NCBI RefSeq assembly: GCF_904849725.1
Contig: NC_058518.1
Coordinates: 392,819,581 to 392,883,580 of the forward strand
Length of the DNA stretch: 64,000 bases
From: Hordeum vulgare subsp. vulgare
Lineage: Eukaryota > Streptophyta > Magnoliopsida > Poales > Poaceae
Reading direction: 5' to 3'
Below the pieces are notes generated by a model. It did not search any database. It saw only the letters and a program-made list of their open reading frames with translations, and was not told the origin of the DNA. A program made the position numbers and the translations under genes. This document shows, in pieces, positions 43,965-53,981 of the stretch (position 1 is its first letter; each line of letters begins with the position of its first letter).

Positions 43965-44770
43965 CTACAAAAGAGAGGGGAACGAGGCGACTCAGTAACA
44001 GACTAGGAAATGTTCTAACCCGTCGGTATGGGTCTACGGTGTTCGTAAAAGATTTGGTAGCTTGCCAAATGGTTGACGTACGTCGCAGCCCGTTATTTGG
44101 GCGATCTATGGGCATATCTTCAAAAGTATTCTGACTCTCCCTTCAGACTGGAAGAGAAGGTGTCATAGCTATCGTAATAAACCTAAGTCGCTATAAAGGC
44201 TGGAGCTAAACGGCGACTTTCAGAGGTGTTTTCTTCCTTAGAGATATTCGCAGCAGATGAACAAACATGTTTCTAAAGATAGGAAGTAAATTGTGGATCT
44301 ACGAGTAGGTCAAAATAGAAGGATATTGCCTGGAATAATGATAGCGAACTATGCATATAACGCAGCGACAACATTGGTTAGCAATATGTAGGCTTAATCT
44401 GGCAAAAGGACATGATTAAATGGCCGAAACCTGCTACTACCTAAGGTCAATCACGAGAGCATGGAACGGATCTAAAGCAGTTAAGGGTGTTCATCTCATT
44501 GTGGAAGCTAGCTCGCAAGAGGCTACAGTCATGGCATTCTCGGCCTAACCTTAAATGGGGGAATGTGTGTACCTGAGAGCAGGAGATCGCTGTCGGGGAC
44601 GAATGTGCAGTGCTTCGTGTTCCTTAATGCCAGGAAGGTCGCGGTTGATGGAGAAGCTCCAGGAGCCGGAAACGACGCTGGGGCGCTGGTTCTCGGAGGC
44701 GAGGTGCGCGAGGAAGACGAGGAAGGGATGGGGTTGGTGACGGGGTCTCCTCCCCCCCCCATTTCCCTTT

Positions 44771-44780
44771 CTATTTAAAG
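44771..44780 (-). promoter_or_regulatory. TATA-like box of the B antisense gene
   Basis: The minus strand reads CTTTAAATAG. It lies about 200 bp upstream of the inferred first donor (44571-44572) and pairs with the equivalent box at 49398-49408 in A. Both are followed downstream by a C/G-rich initiator region. Confidence 0.5.
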
Positions 44781-45080
44781 GGCAGGAACAGAAATCGAGG
44801 CTGTCGAGGCGGAAATCGAGGCGACAAGTCAAAGGTTGCGATGATGGCGTCTAGATTCTCGGGATAAGTAATTATGAGCGAAATATCAGTTGATGGTTAC
44901 AGAGGTGAGAGCCCCAGAACTAAGGGGATGAGGTGATATCATCCAGTATTCCATGGTGACTCAGATTAGGTGACAACGGGAGGCGACTTGTCATTCGTCG
45001 AAGGATAGAAATGGGGAGAGTCGCCCCAAGTTGATGGGAGTCTATTGACATGAATGAATTGAAGACAATCTGGGGCCTAA
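44781..45080. mobile_element. Element B: upstream region of antisense gene and polypurine tract
   Basis: I see no ORF that is conserved with A. The last bases before the LTR, AATCTGGGGCCTAA (45067-45080), are the likely polypurine tract. The A equivalent is AATCTGGGGCCAAA at 49703-49716. Confidence 0.6.
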
Positions 45081-45575
45081 TGTTGGGGATATTACCTATG
45101 GGTGACCCGCCCCTAGTGGGTCGGCTCACCAAAGGGGCGACTCACCATTAGATGCGCGTCCCGTAGCCCAGATGCTCATGGCGGCTCGAGAGGTCGTGCG
45201 GATGATGGATTACCAAGAAAGCTCCTAGTCATGGGGAACACGACGACTTAAAGATAAGGGAAGTCACAAAGAGTAGAAGGTCAGGACTTTGTAAACCCTA
45301 GGGCCTCGACCTGTATATAAAGGTGAGTCCCAGGGAGAGGTCAGGCGAGTTAGAGAGAATCGAGAGCTAGGTCAGGCGAGTTACGCCCTCCTTGTAATCG
45401 AAACCACCATTAATCCATACATAGCAGGACGTAGGCTTTTACCTCCTAACGAGGGGCCGAACCTGGGTAAATATGAGTCTCGCTTTCGCTCACCCCCTTC
45501 GAGGCGCCACCAAGGTGCGATGGCTCCATCTCTAAGTCCTTTCACGAGGACATCTGCCGTGACAAAACCACGACA
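45081..45575 (+). repeat. Element B 3' LTR
   Basis: The LTR is 495 bp, the same length as the 5' LTR. By eye, 25 substitutions and no indel separate them. Confidence 0.93.
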
Positions 45576-45680
45576 GCCAGTGTACAACTGCTCTCTCAAG
45601 GTAGTAAAGATACACGATCATAAGTCGCCGGAAGGTCTTACAACACGACTTTGGAAGGAAAGATAGTGGTGGACACTTAC

Positions 45681-45957
45681 CAAACACAGCATTGGATATT
45701 TTTGAGATATGAAATATTAACCCAGACAGTTCCTGCACGGCGACCTTCATCTGCTCCTCGGCTTGCTCCGCCCTTTTCACTAAGGCGGCTCGCTAAGTTT
45801 CGGACTTGATTTCAAACTCTTTGTGTTCCGCCTTCATCTTCTCCATCTCAACCAGTGCAAGGCAGAGTTTCCCTTCAAACTTAGCTTGAGCGTCTTGCTG
45901 CTCACCTAGACTTTGCTTCAGGTCGGCCACGGTTGAGTCGGCCTGAGTCAATGATTC
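45681..45957 (-). pseudogene. Antisense gene of A, exon 7 (coiled coil)
   Basis: The exon is bordered by the acceptor TTCGCAG (45958-45964) and the donor GTAAGT (45675-45680). The heptads VADLKQSLGEQQDAQAKFEG, MEKMKAEHKEFE and RAEQAEEQMKVAVQELSGL parallel B exon 7. A TAG near 45795 sits between the two halves where B has a sense codon. Confidence 0.7.
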
Positions 45958-46064
45958 CTGCGAAAACCAGGGCAAAACAAGTTTCATGCACATTACAAGC
46001 AATATCCCTCACACTTGGGGGCTAATGTACGATTCATTTTTTCTAAGGTAATACCTTAAATCAA

Positions 46065-46525
46065 GACCCGACTCATCTTTAAAAACATGACCCGACACTT
46101 GGGGGCTACAGGTTGAAGCTTTCTTTAACTATATGCTAAAGACCCGGCTCATCTTTAAAAAAGATGGCCTGACCCTTGGGGGCTACAGGTTGAAGCTTTA
46201 TTCAATTATATTCTATAGACCCGACTCATCTTTAAAAAGATGACCCGACCCTTGGGGCTACATGTTGAAGCTTTCTTCATATATATGCTAAAGACCCGGC
46301 TCATCTTTAAAAAGATGACACGGCCCTTGGGGCTACAGGTTGAAGATTTCTTCAATTATATGCTACAGACCTGACTCATCTTTAAAAACATGACCCGGCC
46401 CTTGGAGGCTACAGGTTGAAGCTTTCTTCAAATATATGAAAATTAAAGATCCGACTCATCTTTAAAAAGATGACCCGACCCTTAGGGGCTACAGGTTGAA
46501 AGTTTATACAAAGCTCGATTTGTCA
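46065..46525. repeat. Intron tandem array of A antisense gene, 75-80-bp units
   Basis: Six units start at 46065, 46141, 46218, 46293, 46368 and 46448. Each has GACCCGACTCATCTTTAAAA or a variant, AGATGACCCGACCC, TTGGGGGCTACAGGTTGAAG and a CTTTCTTCA tail. CATCTTT-aa-AAAGATG makes a perfect 7-bp hairpin in several units. It is in the intron between exons 7 and 6, as in B. Confidence 0.9.
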
Positions 46526-46589
46526 TAGATGACTCGCCCTTTGGAGGGATAATGGGAAGACATGTCAAGGAGGTTAATAGGTATCATAC

Positions 46590-47052
46590 CTCATGTTTTC
46601 TTCTCATCATGTTAACCAAGATTTTTTCCATTTCATGGATCGTCTCCACACGACTCACAAAGCCAAAATATAGTTCATCAAACTCCAGCTTCTCAAAATT
46701 AGGAAGCTTCGATTTGGTCATGTCCTTCTCTACGAAGACTGGGGCATCTTTGGGTGCTTTCTTGGTCAATACTGCGGATGCAGGTTTGGAAAAACCTGTA
46801 CCAATGACTGGATCTGGGTCACGCATCACGTCTTCAGCCGCCTTTTGAGGACTTGGCGGATTGAGGTTTTCGGTTGTTTCCTTCTGGGGGCTTGGAAGCT
46901 CATCCCAGATATCGGGGAAATCATCAAAGGCTTCGGCGTGAGTATCAGCCAGCTCATCTTGATCTTCTGGGATGGAAGTACTCATTCCTAATATTTCAGC
47001 CGCCTTGGGAGTGGATGACGACTCGCCGGTTTTCCTATTCTTTGCTTGAGCC
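46590..47052 (-). CDS. Antisense gene of A, exon 6 (acidic linker)
   Basis: The frame is open across the exon between the acceptor TTTTGTAG (47053-47060) and the donor GTATGA (46584-46589). The content is acidic and Pro/Ser-rich: STPKAAEILGMSTSIPED, DDFPDIWDELPSPQKE, then LPNFEKLEFDELYFGFVSRV and MEKILVNMMRRKHE. The last part aligns with B exon 6. No known domain. Confidence 0.66.
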
Positions 47053-47820
47053 CTACAAAAGATGGTAATTATGTTAAAATAGAAACATTGGCACCCACAA
47101 GAGCATGTTGGCAAAGGAACTTACCCCTGAAGGCGGATTAACGAGGAAAGAGCTGAAGCAGCTGAATCGCCAGATGAAGGAGGTGAAACATTTTGGATGA
47201 AAGACTCAAAGATTGAGTAAAGTGTGAGAATAATTTGCACAAGAAGGAAGGTCATTTAATATAGAAATGTACCTCGCTCTGTCGTTTATGACCAGCCGTT
47301 TTCTCAGGCAAGCCGGACAGGAGGTCCCCAGAGCGGCTTCGAGTATGACGTTTTGGCGTAAAACTTGCCTTCTTCAAAAGGAAATCGGGATCCAGATAAG
47401 CATTTGGGTGAGATAGGGGAACTTTCCTACAGATTCACCTTGCCAGCTTGAGGGAGAAGAATTTGAGTCGGAAGAAATGGAAATTACCTCGACGTCTTCA
47501 TCTTGGCTCTCTATGTCATCATCCTATAAACAGAAGCAGCAATGCATGAGTATAAGTCGGGTTAGAATAATGAAGACAAGAGCATTTACCTCTAACTATT
47601 CCTCGGCGACCCGAGACTCGCCCACAACGGATGACTCCTTCGTGGCGGCTTTGCCCCTCGTTTTCTTCGTCTTTGGGGGCGGGATCTGGCACTTTCTTGA
47701 CGACGGTTTTGGGTCGTTGTTTCCAGAAAGACGAGTCCTTCTGATTGACATAATTAGAGCCCGGATCAGAGACAAGCCTGAGTATATAAAAATCTAGATA
47801 GGCGAGTTGAGATGGTTCAC

Positions 47821-48704
47821 CTCTGGAGCCGGGTTGGAAATGCAGAACGGTTTTAACCCAATCTTGGAGCAGTTCTCGACATGCTCGCCACTTAATTTCT
47901 TCACAATATCAACGATATCTCCTTCTTCAAGACTAACGTTGTAGAAGCATTGTGGATGGTTTAGGTCGCCGTTGTACTCACACATTAAGCCATCCCGGCG
48001 GATCAAAGGCATAATCCTCCACTCCACCCAACAGCGGATCAGATCAATGCCGGTAAGGCCGTTGGTGGTTAAAGCCCTGACCTTTGCAAAGACAGGGGCG
48101 AGTGAAGCTTCTTCTTCATCGGTTAGATTTTCAGGCAGTTTAAAATCCATGGGCAGACGTTCCTGCCTAAAACATAGTAAGGGGTTATCATTGGGTTGAA
48201 AGGTGTCATGGCAGTAAAACCAAGTCTTGGCCCAACCTTTGGGGTGATTGGGCAGTGCAGCAGCCGGGAACCCGCATTCTCGTCGCCTCTGGATATTGAC
48301 TCCTCCAAGCTCTAGGAAGGGCCCATCGGCAAACTCTGTTTGGCGGTTCAAATAGAATAACTTCCTGAACAAGAGGATGGTAGGCTCTATTTGCAAGTAA
48401 GCTTCGCAGAATACTTGGAACTGGCAAAGGTTGCTGATGGAGTTTGGGCCTAAGTCCTGGGGATGGAGGTTGAAGAAATGCAGGGCGTCCTTGAAGAACT
48501 TTGAGCCAGGCGGCGTGAAGCCTCGCTCGATGTGGTCAGTAAAGACAACTACCTCTCCTTCGGCGGGTTGCGGGCGTTGCTCCCCTAAGGCGGTTCACCA
48601 GTCGGCTTCCTGTGGCGCGAGATTACCTACCTTTACGGAATTTGCAAGGAAGGTATCGTCGACCTCTGTTGGTAACCAGTTGCATTTGGAGATGGTTCCC
48701 ATGA
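47821..48704 (-). pseudogene. Antisense gene of A, exon 2 with PF04195-like domain
   Basis: ATG at 48700-48702 follows the acceptor CTCGCAG. Domain blocks: GEVVVFTDHIERGFTPPGSK, LHPQDLGPNSISNLCQFQVF, TILLFRKLFYLNRQTEF, LGGVNIQRRRECGFP, WFYCHDTFQP and LTGIDLIRCWVEWRIMPLIR. From 48396 down to the donor at 47819-47820 the frame is fully open. TGA at 48595-48597, where B has an Arg codon, is the only stop seen, consistent with CGA to TGA decay. Compared with B this is the better preserved copy. Confidence 0.8.
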
Positions 48705-49397
48705 CTGCGAGCTCAAAGGACAGGTACAGGGATCTGCATAAGGATGATTGGCGGGTTGTAAGGACCTACAAAGTAGTGACTCGCGAGCAAACAATTGGGA
48801 AAATATCTAAAAGGACATTGTGACTCGCCACAACACTAAGGGCGGGTTACGTTTCTAAATTTCCCTTAGAAGTTTTTGGTTGAGGATAAACACGTTTTCA
48901 ATATGATACCAGACATCAGGATCTACGGGTGATTTTATTAAGGAAAATAATTTACCAAATTGAAGCGCTAAGAACACACGTGTAGTGTGGAGCTGTGAAG
49001 GTGATCTTGCGAAGCAATGGGGGAAACAATAGATCTACCAGGAAGTATTAATAGATATACTACGGTTCTTTGTTAAATTACGAGATCCAAGCAATGCCTA
49101 TGGGGGGTCGACGGCGCAGTATATAGATGCTCGAAGAAGCTTCGATGCTGCCCTAAGAACTGGGGACTTCGAGAGTTAGGTCTACCAGAGGGGAAAATAT
49201 TTACCTGTTGAATGAGTACGGAGGCGGAAGCAGGCTGCAGAGGTTTGCGTCGAGAACCACACCCAGATCGATCCGGGAGGCTGCCGATCCAAAGTAGAGG
49301 CTTAGTGACGGCGCGGTGTTCGTGGCACGAGCTCAAGGAAGAAGACGCAGTGGGGCGATGGAATAGAGGTAGGTGGGGATACCCTTCCCCCCTGCGA

Positions 49398-49408
49398 CTA
49401 TTTAAATG
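49398..49408 (-). promoter_or_regulatory. TATA-like box of the A antisense gene
   Basis: The minus strand reads CATTTAAATAG. It aligns with CTTTAAATAG of B (44771-44780), with the first-exon donor 195 bp downstream at 49203-49204. Confidence 0.5.
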
Positions 49409-49716
49409 CCTAGGGCGGAAATTGAAACAGCATGCGCGGGAGTCAAGGAGGCGCATTAAAAATCGGAAATGATGGCACCTAGATTTTTGGGACGACAAGA
49501 TAAGTCAAAAGATCCGTTGGAGATGACGTCACCAAGATCCCTGTTATAATGGGGAAGATGACATCACTAATAAAAGACATGGCGTTTCAGGCCAATCATG
49601 AAGGTTAGCGGCTTGTCACTCGTTGAAGAAAAAAGCCCAGAGGTCATCTGTGAGTCGCCATAGACAGGCATGAAAGTTTATTGGTGTGAATAATTTCAAG
49701 TCAATCTGGGGCCAAA
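49409..49716. mobile_element. Element A region upstream of antisense gene, with polypurine tract
   Basis: There is no conserved ORF. It ends with the likely polypurine tract AATCTGGGGCCAAA at 49703-49716, directly before the 3' LTR. It would hold upstream control sequences of the antisense gene if these exist. Confidence 0.55.
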
Positions 49717-50268
49717 TGTTGGGGATATTACCCGTTCTATGACCCGCCCTATTGGGTCGGGTCAGGTGCATGGCGATTCAACATTCATGATCAAGATAGG
49801 CCTTGGCCCAGGATCTGAAAGGCGCGAAGAGATCTTCAATGGAGAGCCGGTCGGGCCCATGAGCCTGGATGGCGGTTCAAGACCCACGGAGAAGATGAGT
49901 CGTCGTGGTCGTTTCCTTGCTTGGGAGACAAGGCAGTTTAGAGATATGGTAGGCCACGATTTGTAATATGTCCTGGACTCTTGTAAAACCTAGGACCTCG
50001 ACCTGTATATAAAGGCGAGTCCCTAGGGTAGATAGGGTCAAGTTACAATCCATCGAGTGCTAGGTCAGCCGAGTTACACCCTCCTTGTAATCGATCCCAC
50101 CATCAATATACACAAAGCAGGACGTAGGCTTTTACCTCCATCGGAGGGGCCGAACCTGGGTAAATCCAAGTCTCGCTTCCGCTCAACCCCTTTGAGTCGC
50201 CACCAAGGTGCGATGGCTCCATCACTAAGTCCCTTCACGAGGACATCTGCTGTTACAAAACCACGACA
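49717..50268 (+). repeat. Element A 3' LTR
   Basis: This 552-bp LTR begins TGTTGGGGATATTACCCG and ends ACCACGACA, followed by CCTCC (50269-50273). The TATA box GTATATAAA is at about 50004-50012. Confidence 0.92.
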
Positions 50269-50273
50269 CCTCC

Positions 50274-52417
50274 CAACATATATATCATATAGATAATTGT
50301 CAATAATAATGAATCATGATCAAATATATTTCAGTGGATATATAAGTGTGGATCTTTCCCCACCATGTCGTGCTTGCCAACTCACAGATTGAGGTTGGAA
50401 TAAAAAGTTGACTTAACATCAAAAGTAAGTCACATGAAAGTAAATAGATTGTACCTTCGCGGAGGGAAGTAGGGCTTTACAGAGGTGCCAAAGCTCATTG
50501 TGTTAAAAGCAGAGATGAATATGTAATTTTGGGTGGTTTGCCTTTCGTGTCAATGTTACGACAAGATTTTTCAACATCATCCATGCTAATCACATTATTG
50601 GCGGTTCCCAAACACAATTGAAATTTTACCCCCCCTCCACCATTCAAACACATTCCAAGGCTAGCCGTATCCACGAGTGCCCTCTAAACAATCAACTTTC
50701 TAGGGGGGGTTCTTGTTTATTTATTTTTGTATTATGTAGGACTAGGCATCCTTTTTACCAGCTTCTCTCGTGCAATGACAAGTGAATTAACACTCATCTT
50801 GATAATAACTCACTTAGCATGGAAGATAATGACCACAACGTCACTCGATGAGCGATACGAGTACACAAAACAGATGTTTATTTGAATGTTTAGAGGTGGC
50901 ACATGCAAATTTACTTGGAATGGCTGTGAAATGCCATATATAGGTAGGTATGGTGGACTCTCATGGAAGAAACTTGGCACATGGGTTTGCATGCAACAAG
51001 TAGTATCTCTACTTAGTATGAAGTTTTTGCTAGCAAAAGGTTCTAAATAGGCACCACATGTTGGAGGATCCATAACAATATAACTTCTATGCAAATATAC
51101 CCAAACATAACCATTATGTTGTCTTCCATGTCCAACTTCAATTATTTGATCAAGTTGAAAATAATTGATGGGTATTCACAATCATAAAAGATGTCCAAGA
51201 AAATGTATTTGTATGTGAAAGTTCTCTTATACTAATCATTCATGAATTGCTCATATGACCAATAAACTGATTGTCAAACTTCAATAGATTTTAGTTTTTA
51301 AACCAAATGTGAATCTACTACAAGACATAAAGCACATTGATAATTTCATATTTATGATATTTCATTCATTTATAATTTACTCTTACGATATAAGTGAAGC
51401 ACAAGAGCAAACAATCAAACTACTCTCAAAAGATGTAAGTGAAGATCAATCAGTAGTTGAACAATCAAGTAGATATGTGAGCACTCTCTCTCTCAATAAA
51501 AAAAATCAAATATTATATATTATTTCAAACAGAAAATAAAAAAATAATACATTCCAAGAATAGCACATATGATGTGAACAAAATAACTTAGGATCAACAT
51601 AGGCTAACCGGTATTTGTTGACGAAGAGAGGTGGGATTTGTAGCATCCCCAAGCTTAGATACTTGAGACTTCTTGAAATATTTACTTGGGGTGACTTAGG
51701 CATCCCCAAGCTTGAGCTTTTGTATCTCGTTCAATACTGTCATATCCCGGTTTCACCTAAGTCTCAAAAACTTCATCCACACAAAACTTGAAAAGAACTC
51801 GTGAGATAGGTTAGTACACATAAGAATAAATCAACACTTCATGTACTGCAAAGACAAGTTCCATATTAATTTTCAAACATTAGATAATGTATACCATGAT
51901 TTCCAAAATATATGTCTACCAATATAAGCCATGCAAACTCTAGGATAAGTACATAACAAAACTATGACAGCAATCTGTCCAAATAGAACAGATTGTAGCA
52001 ATCTATTAAAACAATGTACTTATTTAACTCCAAAAATTATGAAAATTTAGGACATGATAAATCATTTGTAGGACAGTACTGTATAAAATTTCAAAAACAT
52101 TCCATGTTCCAGTAAAATATCATAATTCAAATAGTGCAGCACAAGTTTCTGTTTTTGTACAACACACATCACACATGCAATTCAAGCATTATAAAGGCAA
52201 TTCTTGGAACATTTTATTGAAAAATAAGATTAAAAATAACATATAACAAAAAACAACAAAATAAAATGACTCTCCAATGAAAACACATATCATGTGATGA
52301 ATAAAAATATAGCTCCAAGTAAGATATACCAATAATGTTGGAGACGTAAGAGGGCATGCCTTCCGGGGCATCCCCAAGCTTGGACGCTTGAGCCTTCCTT
52401 GGATATTACCTTGGGGT
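50274..52417 (-). mobile_element. Element X internal noncoding region, right part
   Basis: This continues 1736-2088. No ORF is supported. It shares noncoding blocks with R and F: TAGGTAGGTATGGTGGACTC near 50941, AAAAGATGTAAGTGAAG near 51427 and PPT-like GCATCCCCAAGCTT at 51643, 51700 and 52368. The segment is cut by C at 52418, so the 5' LTR of X is not seen in the window. Confidence 0.6.
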
Positions 52418-52870
52418 TGAGGGAGTCCTAGATTAAGGTGTCCTTGGGCAGTTGGCTTGTTCCTTATGGGCCAACCATATGGGTCATATCATTGAAGAAC
52501 TGGACTGCATGACAATCAAGGTAGAGTGCTCCGAAGACTGGTATGTACCCCAAGTTGAGAAGGCTAGGTTGGCCCATTTGTCCCCGGCTAAGGTTGGTGG
52601 AATGTAACCCTAGGAGTGATAGTGTCTATATAAACCTGGGCTCTCATGTATATAGAGGAGTTTGAATCATCTAGGGTTTAGCTTATACGATCTTGAGGTA
52701 GATCAACTCTGTAATCATCATCCACATCAATATAATCAAGCAGGACGTAGGGTTTTACCTCCTCACGAGGGCCCGAACCTGGGTAAATATTGTCTCCCCT
52801 TTGTTCCGCAATCCATCAATCCAATGTCCACAGCTCGGGACCCCCTACCCAATAGCTGCCGGTTTTGACA
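52418..52870 (+). repeat. Element C 5' LTR
   Basis: The LTR is 453 bp, TGAGGGAGTCCTAGATTAAG to CGGTTTTGACA. The TATA box TATATAAA is at 52627-52634, upstream of GGGTTTAGC and the U5-like AGCAGGACGTAGGGTTTTAC that also occurs in the A and B LTRs. Confidence 0.83.
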
Positions 52871-52877
52871 CCGACAT

Positions 52878-52895
52878 TGGTGCTTTCATTAAGAG
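52878..52895 (+). other. Element C primer-binding site
   Basis: TGGTGCTTTCATTAAGAG starts eight bases after the LTR. The motif TTGGTGCTTTCATT is usual at this position in related grass elements. The tRNA was not assigned. Confidence 0.6.
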
Positions 52896-52920
52896 TTCCG
52901 CTGTTGCATCGTCGAAAGGA

Positions 52921-53981
52921 TCGATGGCACGTCTAGTCACGAGCAAAGAGATCGGCAACAAGGATGTTTTCGTTCTCATATAGATCTTCGTGTTTGGAAG
53001 CATCGTTCTGCACACCAATCCGGTCGGAGACCTTGGTCAGATCGGAAACTTTACCCTTGGCCAACAAGTCAGGTTCGACAACCTAGAGTTCACCACTGAC
53101 CCCCGGGGAGACCTTGTGTTAACAAGGATTCTAGTTCTTCTCGAGGAACACACATACCCCAATGCTTCAGCCTCGGATACCGTGGATATCACTATTGGGA
53201 CAACCTTCGTCCCTAATCTGGCCTTAGTGCCCGGTGTACTCAATACGCCCGAAGTCATCTATACCGAACAAGCCCCGGATGCGACCTGGAGCGCCGCTGG
53301 GGCATGAGTAACATGGGCTTGCCCTGAGATCACAAACAATATGAACTCCACCGAGACCCCGTTACTACACGAACTACTCGTCCGGATCCAAGCCATCTAC
53401 ATGATGAACAATGAAGCCACGATCTACAACCAGATCAAGTTTAGACCCGATGACAGGGAAATTCACGTCCCGCCCATCACGCATCTGATCAACACCGGCG
53501 AGTGCCCAGTTAAGGGCTCCCTGCACCAACTATCAGAGGTAAGAACGGTGATGTCCCAATCACCAATCATCTGAACTTACCCAATAACCCAGAGTATCTA
53601 CCTCGGCCCGGAGATAATTCGGGGCCAATGGCTGATCTGGTACGTGACCCAACAGGGGACGCTTCCACTGAGATCTTAAACCCACAACTCACCGAGATCC
53701 GGTACGTTTGAGTCAAGGTGTGATTTCATTGCTTTGATGAGGGCATCCTAAATGCCCTCGCCCATCATCAGATTCAAAGCCTCGTCGAGCTGTCAAGACT
53801 AGTGCTCAAACACTGCGCCATGGAAAGCACTTGTCAACTACAACTAATGTGCAACGATCCAAGCCTTGCAGAGCAAACCAGACATATCCGGCCACGATGC
53901 ACACCCCCACCAACGGGGCCGAGTACACTCGGACACCCAACAAAGAGAATACGAACGAGGGCCAGGTTGGTCCTCGACGTA
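52921..53981 (+). pseudogene. gag: Element C gag remnant (N-terminal part)
   Basis: Short frames only: 52924-52983 (MARLVTSKEIGNKDV), 52990-53307 and 53341-53574. The central capsid core (the W-L...F block seen in A and B gag) is not found, so an internal deletion is likely, perhaps near 53700-53880. The coding sequence resumes after F at 60915 with LLDKPCPIHSTPP, a zinc-knuckle-like block. Confidence 0.6.

Larger units (their letters stand above)
40418..44780 (-). pseudogene. Antisense spliced gene of element B (PF04195-like protein)
   Basis: A multi-exon gene runs opposite to gag-pol. Exons inferred from GT/AG signals conserved with A: E1 noncoding, 44573 to about 44745; E2 43083-43964; E3 42851 to about 43000; E4 42529-42780; E5 42383-42447 (GC donor); E6 41857-42309; E7 41120-41395; E8 40418-41043. 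E2 matches the Pfam family named putative gypsy-type transposon (PF04195). E3 is Lys-rich, E4 has a Ser-rich acidic start, E7 is coiled coil and E8 is a conserved C-terminus. Defects seen are one-base frameshifts near 43915, 43135, 41900 and 41145, and TAG at 43676-43678. Function is unknown. Tat-lineage elements are known to carry extra ORFs, some antisense. Confidence 0.75.
32201..45575 (+). mobile_element. Element B: Ty3/Gypsy (Tat lineage) retrotransposon, sister family of A
   Basis: B is 13,375 bp, bracketed by GCCAG (32196-32200 and 45576-45580), with two 495-bp LTRs. The order is as in A: gag, PR, RT, RNase H, second RNase H, integrase (plus strand), then an antisense spliced gene before the 3' LTR. 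By eye the LTRs differ at 25 of 495 positions (5%), about 2 million years at 1.3e-8 per site per year. B is younger than A, as nesting requires. B is inserted in the last exon of A's antisense gene. Confidence 0.93.
45581..49408 (-). pseudogene. Antisense spliced gene of element A, exons 1-7 and start of exon 8
   Basis: This is the same architecture as in B. TATA-like box 49398-49408; E1 from 49205 to about 49370 (noncoding); E2 47821-48704; E3 47590 to about 47746; E4 47273-47523; E5 47125 to about 47186; E6 46590-47052; E7 45681-45957; E8 from about 45645, cut by B at 45580 and resumed at 32200. Splice signals match B except at E5, where no AG stands at the acceptor position. Stops are TGA at 48595-48597 (exon 2), TAG in exon 3 near 47605 and TAG in exon 7 near 45795. 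The encoded protein order is PF04195-like domain, Lys-rich segment, acidic linker and coiled coil. Confidence 0.73.
2089..50268 (+). mobile_element. Element A: Ty3/Gypsy (Tat lineage) retrotransposon split by R and B
   Basis: The LTRs at 2089-2650 and 49717-50268 belong to one family (TGTTGGGGATATTACC to CGACA or CAACA), with CCTCC on both flanks (2084-2088 and 50269-50273). A's own sequence is 2089-9281, 30668-32200 and 45581-50268, about 13.4 kb. The order is LTR, primer site, gag, PR, RT, RNase H, Tat-type second RNase H, integrase, then an antisense gene and the 3' LTR. By eye the LTRs differ at about 42 of 552 aligned positions. At the commonly used grass LTR rate of 1.3e-8 per site per year this suggests about 3 million years. 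Confidence 0.92.

Noticed and set aside
49073..49498. 141-codon minus-strand ORF near the start of A's antisense unit (and 44551-44832 in B)
   Set aside because: The two are not similar in protein sequence, and the inferred first-exon donor falls inside both. They more likely overlap a noncoding first exon and promoter.
50274..52417. Possible independent non-LTR element between A and C
   Set aside because: No poly-A tail or endonuclease/RT motif. Shared noncoding blocks with R and F tie it to element X.
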